Source: Penium margaritaceum
Taxonomy: Eukaryota; Streptophyta; Zygnematophyceae; Desmidiales; Peniaceae
Direction of reading: 5' to 3'
NCBI GenBank assembly: GCA_023375785.1
Contig: SZWC01000843.1
Location: 97,135-161,134 of the forward strand
DNA: 64,000 bases
Of this stretch, positions 62,860 to 64,000 are shown one piece after another (position 1 is the stretch's first letter; each line of letters starts with the position of its first letter). The position numbers and the translations under genes are program-made. A model generated the notes under the pieces. That model did no database searches and had not been told where the DNA came from. It worked only from the letters and a program-made list of their open reading frames with translations.

Positions 62860-64000
62860 GGCAGTACATGTGCCTACTTTGGTCGGTTTTTGTGCAGGGT
62901 AGCCACACCGTGCTACTACTGATTGAAGGTTGTTTTACTTGCTAGTTGAGAACTGACATTCCCGGACCATTGTTTCCCCATCTGAACGTTTGTGACTCGT
63001 GTTATGGTTGGTAAACTATGACCATCCATATTGAAATTCTTTGGTCATGGACAGTGACATGTGCCTAGTTTGGTTGTTTGGTGTGCATAGGAGCCACGCA
63101 GTGCCATTAAGTATTGAAGTTCTTTGTCCTTTGTAGTCCATGCATAGGGTTTCCAAACCATTGTCTCTCCCTCTGACAATTTGTGACTCATGTGATGAGT
63201 TTTCAATGTTGACCACACATAGTGGACTTCTTCGGTCATAGTCAGTGACGTATGCATCATTTGGTTGGTTATTGTGCAATCTAGCCACACCGTGTGACTG
63301 CTTGTTGAAGGACTTTGTACTTGCTAGTTGATAATTAGTGTTCCCAATCCATTGTTTCCCCCTCTGACCATTTGTGACTCGTGTGGTGAGTTTTCAACGT
63401 TGACCACACACTGTGAAATAATTTTGGTCATGGTTAGTGACATATGCCTACTTTGGTTTGTCACTGTACATGGTTACATCGCTGTGTCACTACGTATTGA
63501 AGGTCTTTGTGCTTCCTAGTTGATAGCTAGTCTTCCCAACCCATTGTTACCCTCTGTTACTATATGTGACTTGTGTTGTGAGTTGTCAACATTGACCACA
63601 TGAAGTGAAATTTGCATACTTTGGTTGGCAACTGTGCATTGTCACACTGTACAACAGCATATTGAAGGTATTTTTATTTGCTAGTTGATAACGAGTATTC
63701 GAAAACCATTATCTTCCACTCTGACCATTTGTGACTCGTGTTATGACTTGTGAAAAATTACCACACATGGTGACATTCTTTGGTCATGGTCAGTGACATA
63801 TGCATACTTTGGCTGGTCATCGTGCATGGTATCCACACCGTGCCACAACTCATTGAAGCTCATTGTGCTTGCTAGTTGATACATGGTGTTCCCAAACCAT
63901 TTCCCCCCCTCTGACCATTTGTGACCCGTATTATGACCTGTCATTGTTGACCACAAACAGCGGATTTCTTTGGTCAAAGGCAGTACATATGCCGACTTTG

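Larger units (their letters stand above)
46653..64000 (+). repeat. 191-bp satellite with higher-order structure
   Basis: About 80 tandem monomers of roughly 188-193 bp, unrelated to the 20-mer. A typical monomer runs gtcagtgacatatgc, ctttggttggtcactgtgc, tagccacaccgtgccac, ttgaaggtctttgtacttgc, tagttgataactagtattc, ccaaaccattgtttccccc, tctgaccatttgtgactcg, tgttatgagttgtcaacgttg, accacacatagtgaaattc. At least nine monomer classes (called A-I here) recur in fixed order. Class A, marked by ggtcaaaggcagta, is found at 47,583, 48,700, 50,509, 52,319, 53,459, 54,574, 55,718, 56,864, 58,669, 60,766, 62,860 and 63,979, giving repeat lengths near 1.12-1.15, 1.81 and 2.10 kb. Monomer length and HOR organisation fit a centromeric or heterochromatic plant satellite, but this is inference. 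Short open frames (60-100 aa) are artefacts of the repeat. Confidence 0.95.

Noticed and set aside
47178-63519. Repeated 60-100 aa open frames in the 191-bp satellite as a gene family.
   Set aside because: They recur once per HOR in the same place on each strand, overlap each other, and follow the monomer period. They are satellite artefacts.
1-64000. Telomeric repeats or rDNA adjoining the satellites.
   Set aside because: No TTTAGGG/CCCTAAA-type tract and no rRNA-like sequence was seen on either strand.

Overview
This window is non-genic, repeat-dominated nuclear DNA, most likely from a land plant. The pointers to a plant are LTR retroelements whose primer-binding site matches plant initiator tRNA-Met (TGGTATCAGAGC), a short hAT-type MITE with a plant-like terminal motif, a tRNA-headed SINE-like insert, and substitution patterns that look like decay of CG- and CHG-methylated cytosines. 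Nothing identifies the species. I found no host protein-coding gene, rRNA or functional tRNA. The many open frames in the first 46.6 kb are a by-product of a 20-bp repeat whose consensus has no stop codon in any of six frames.

Layout. (1) 1-46,655 is a minisatellite with a 20-bp unit (gagcaagcccaagacaactg), substitution-rich but strikingly poor in indels. It runs in one orientation to about 38,161 and in the opposite orientation from about 38,177 to 46,655, so the array folds back on itself. It is interrupted by a 424-bp hAT-like MITE (5,631-6,054), three related fossil LTR elements on the minus strand (A 11,723-15,520; B 17,646-20,787; C, partial, 25,729-26,882), an unrelated solo LTR (D 27,676-28,661), one plus-strand relative of A-C (E 33,350-37,091), and a 91-base run of N (23,216-23,306). 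(2) 46,653-64,000 is a second, unrelated satellite with a monomer of about 191 bp. It is organised in higher-order repeats (HORs) of about 1.12-1.15, 1.81 and 2.10 kb. The 1.81-kb form contains a tRNA-headed SINE-like insert, present three times.

How it was built. Elements A and B sit at the same place in the same minisatellite neighbourhood, so the element, its LTRs and its satellite flanks were copied together as a unit of roughly 5.3-6 kb. A separate 6.3-kb duplication links about 0.8-2.8 kb with 7.1-9.1 kb. At smaller scales there are a 119-bp tandem duplication, a repeat at 539-bp spacing, and a block of nine identical 20-mers. The same thing happened in the second satellite, where a SINE-like insert became part of an HOR. 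The most interesting content is therefore structural: transposable elements captured into satellite units and amplified with them, a fold-back array with a sharp strand-asymmetry switch, and a satellite monomer carrying a 12-bp CpG-centred dyad. All similarities were judged by eye; no alignment or database search was run.
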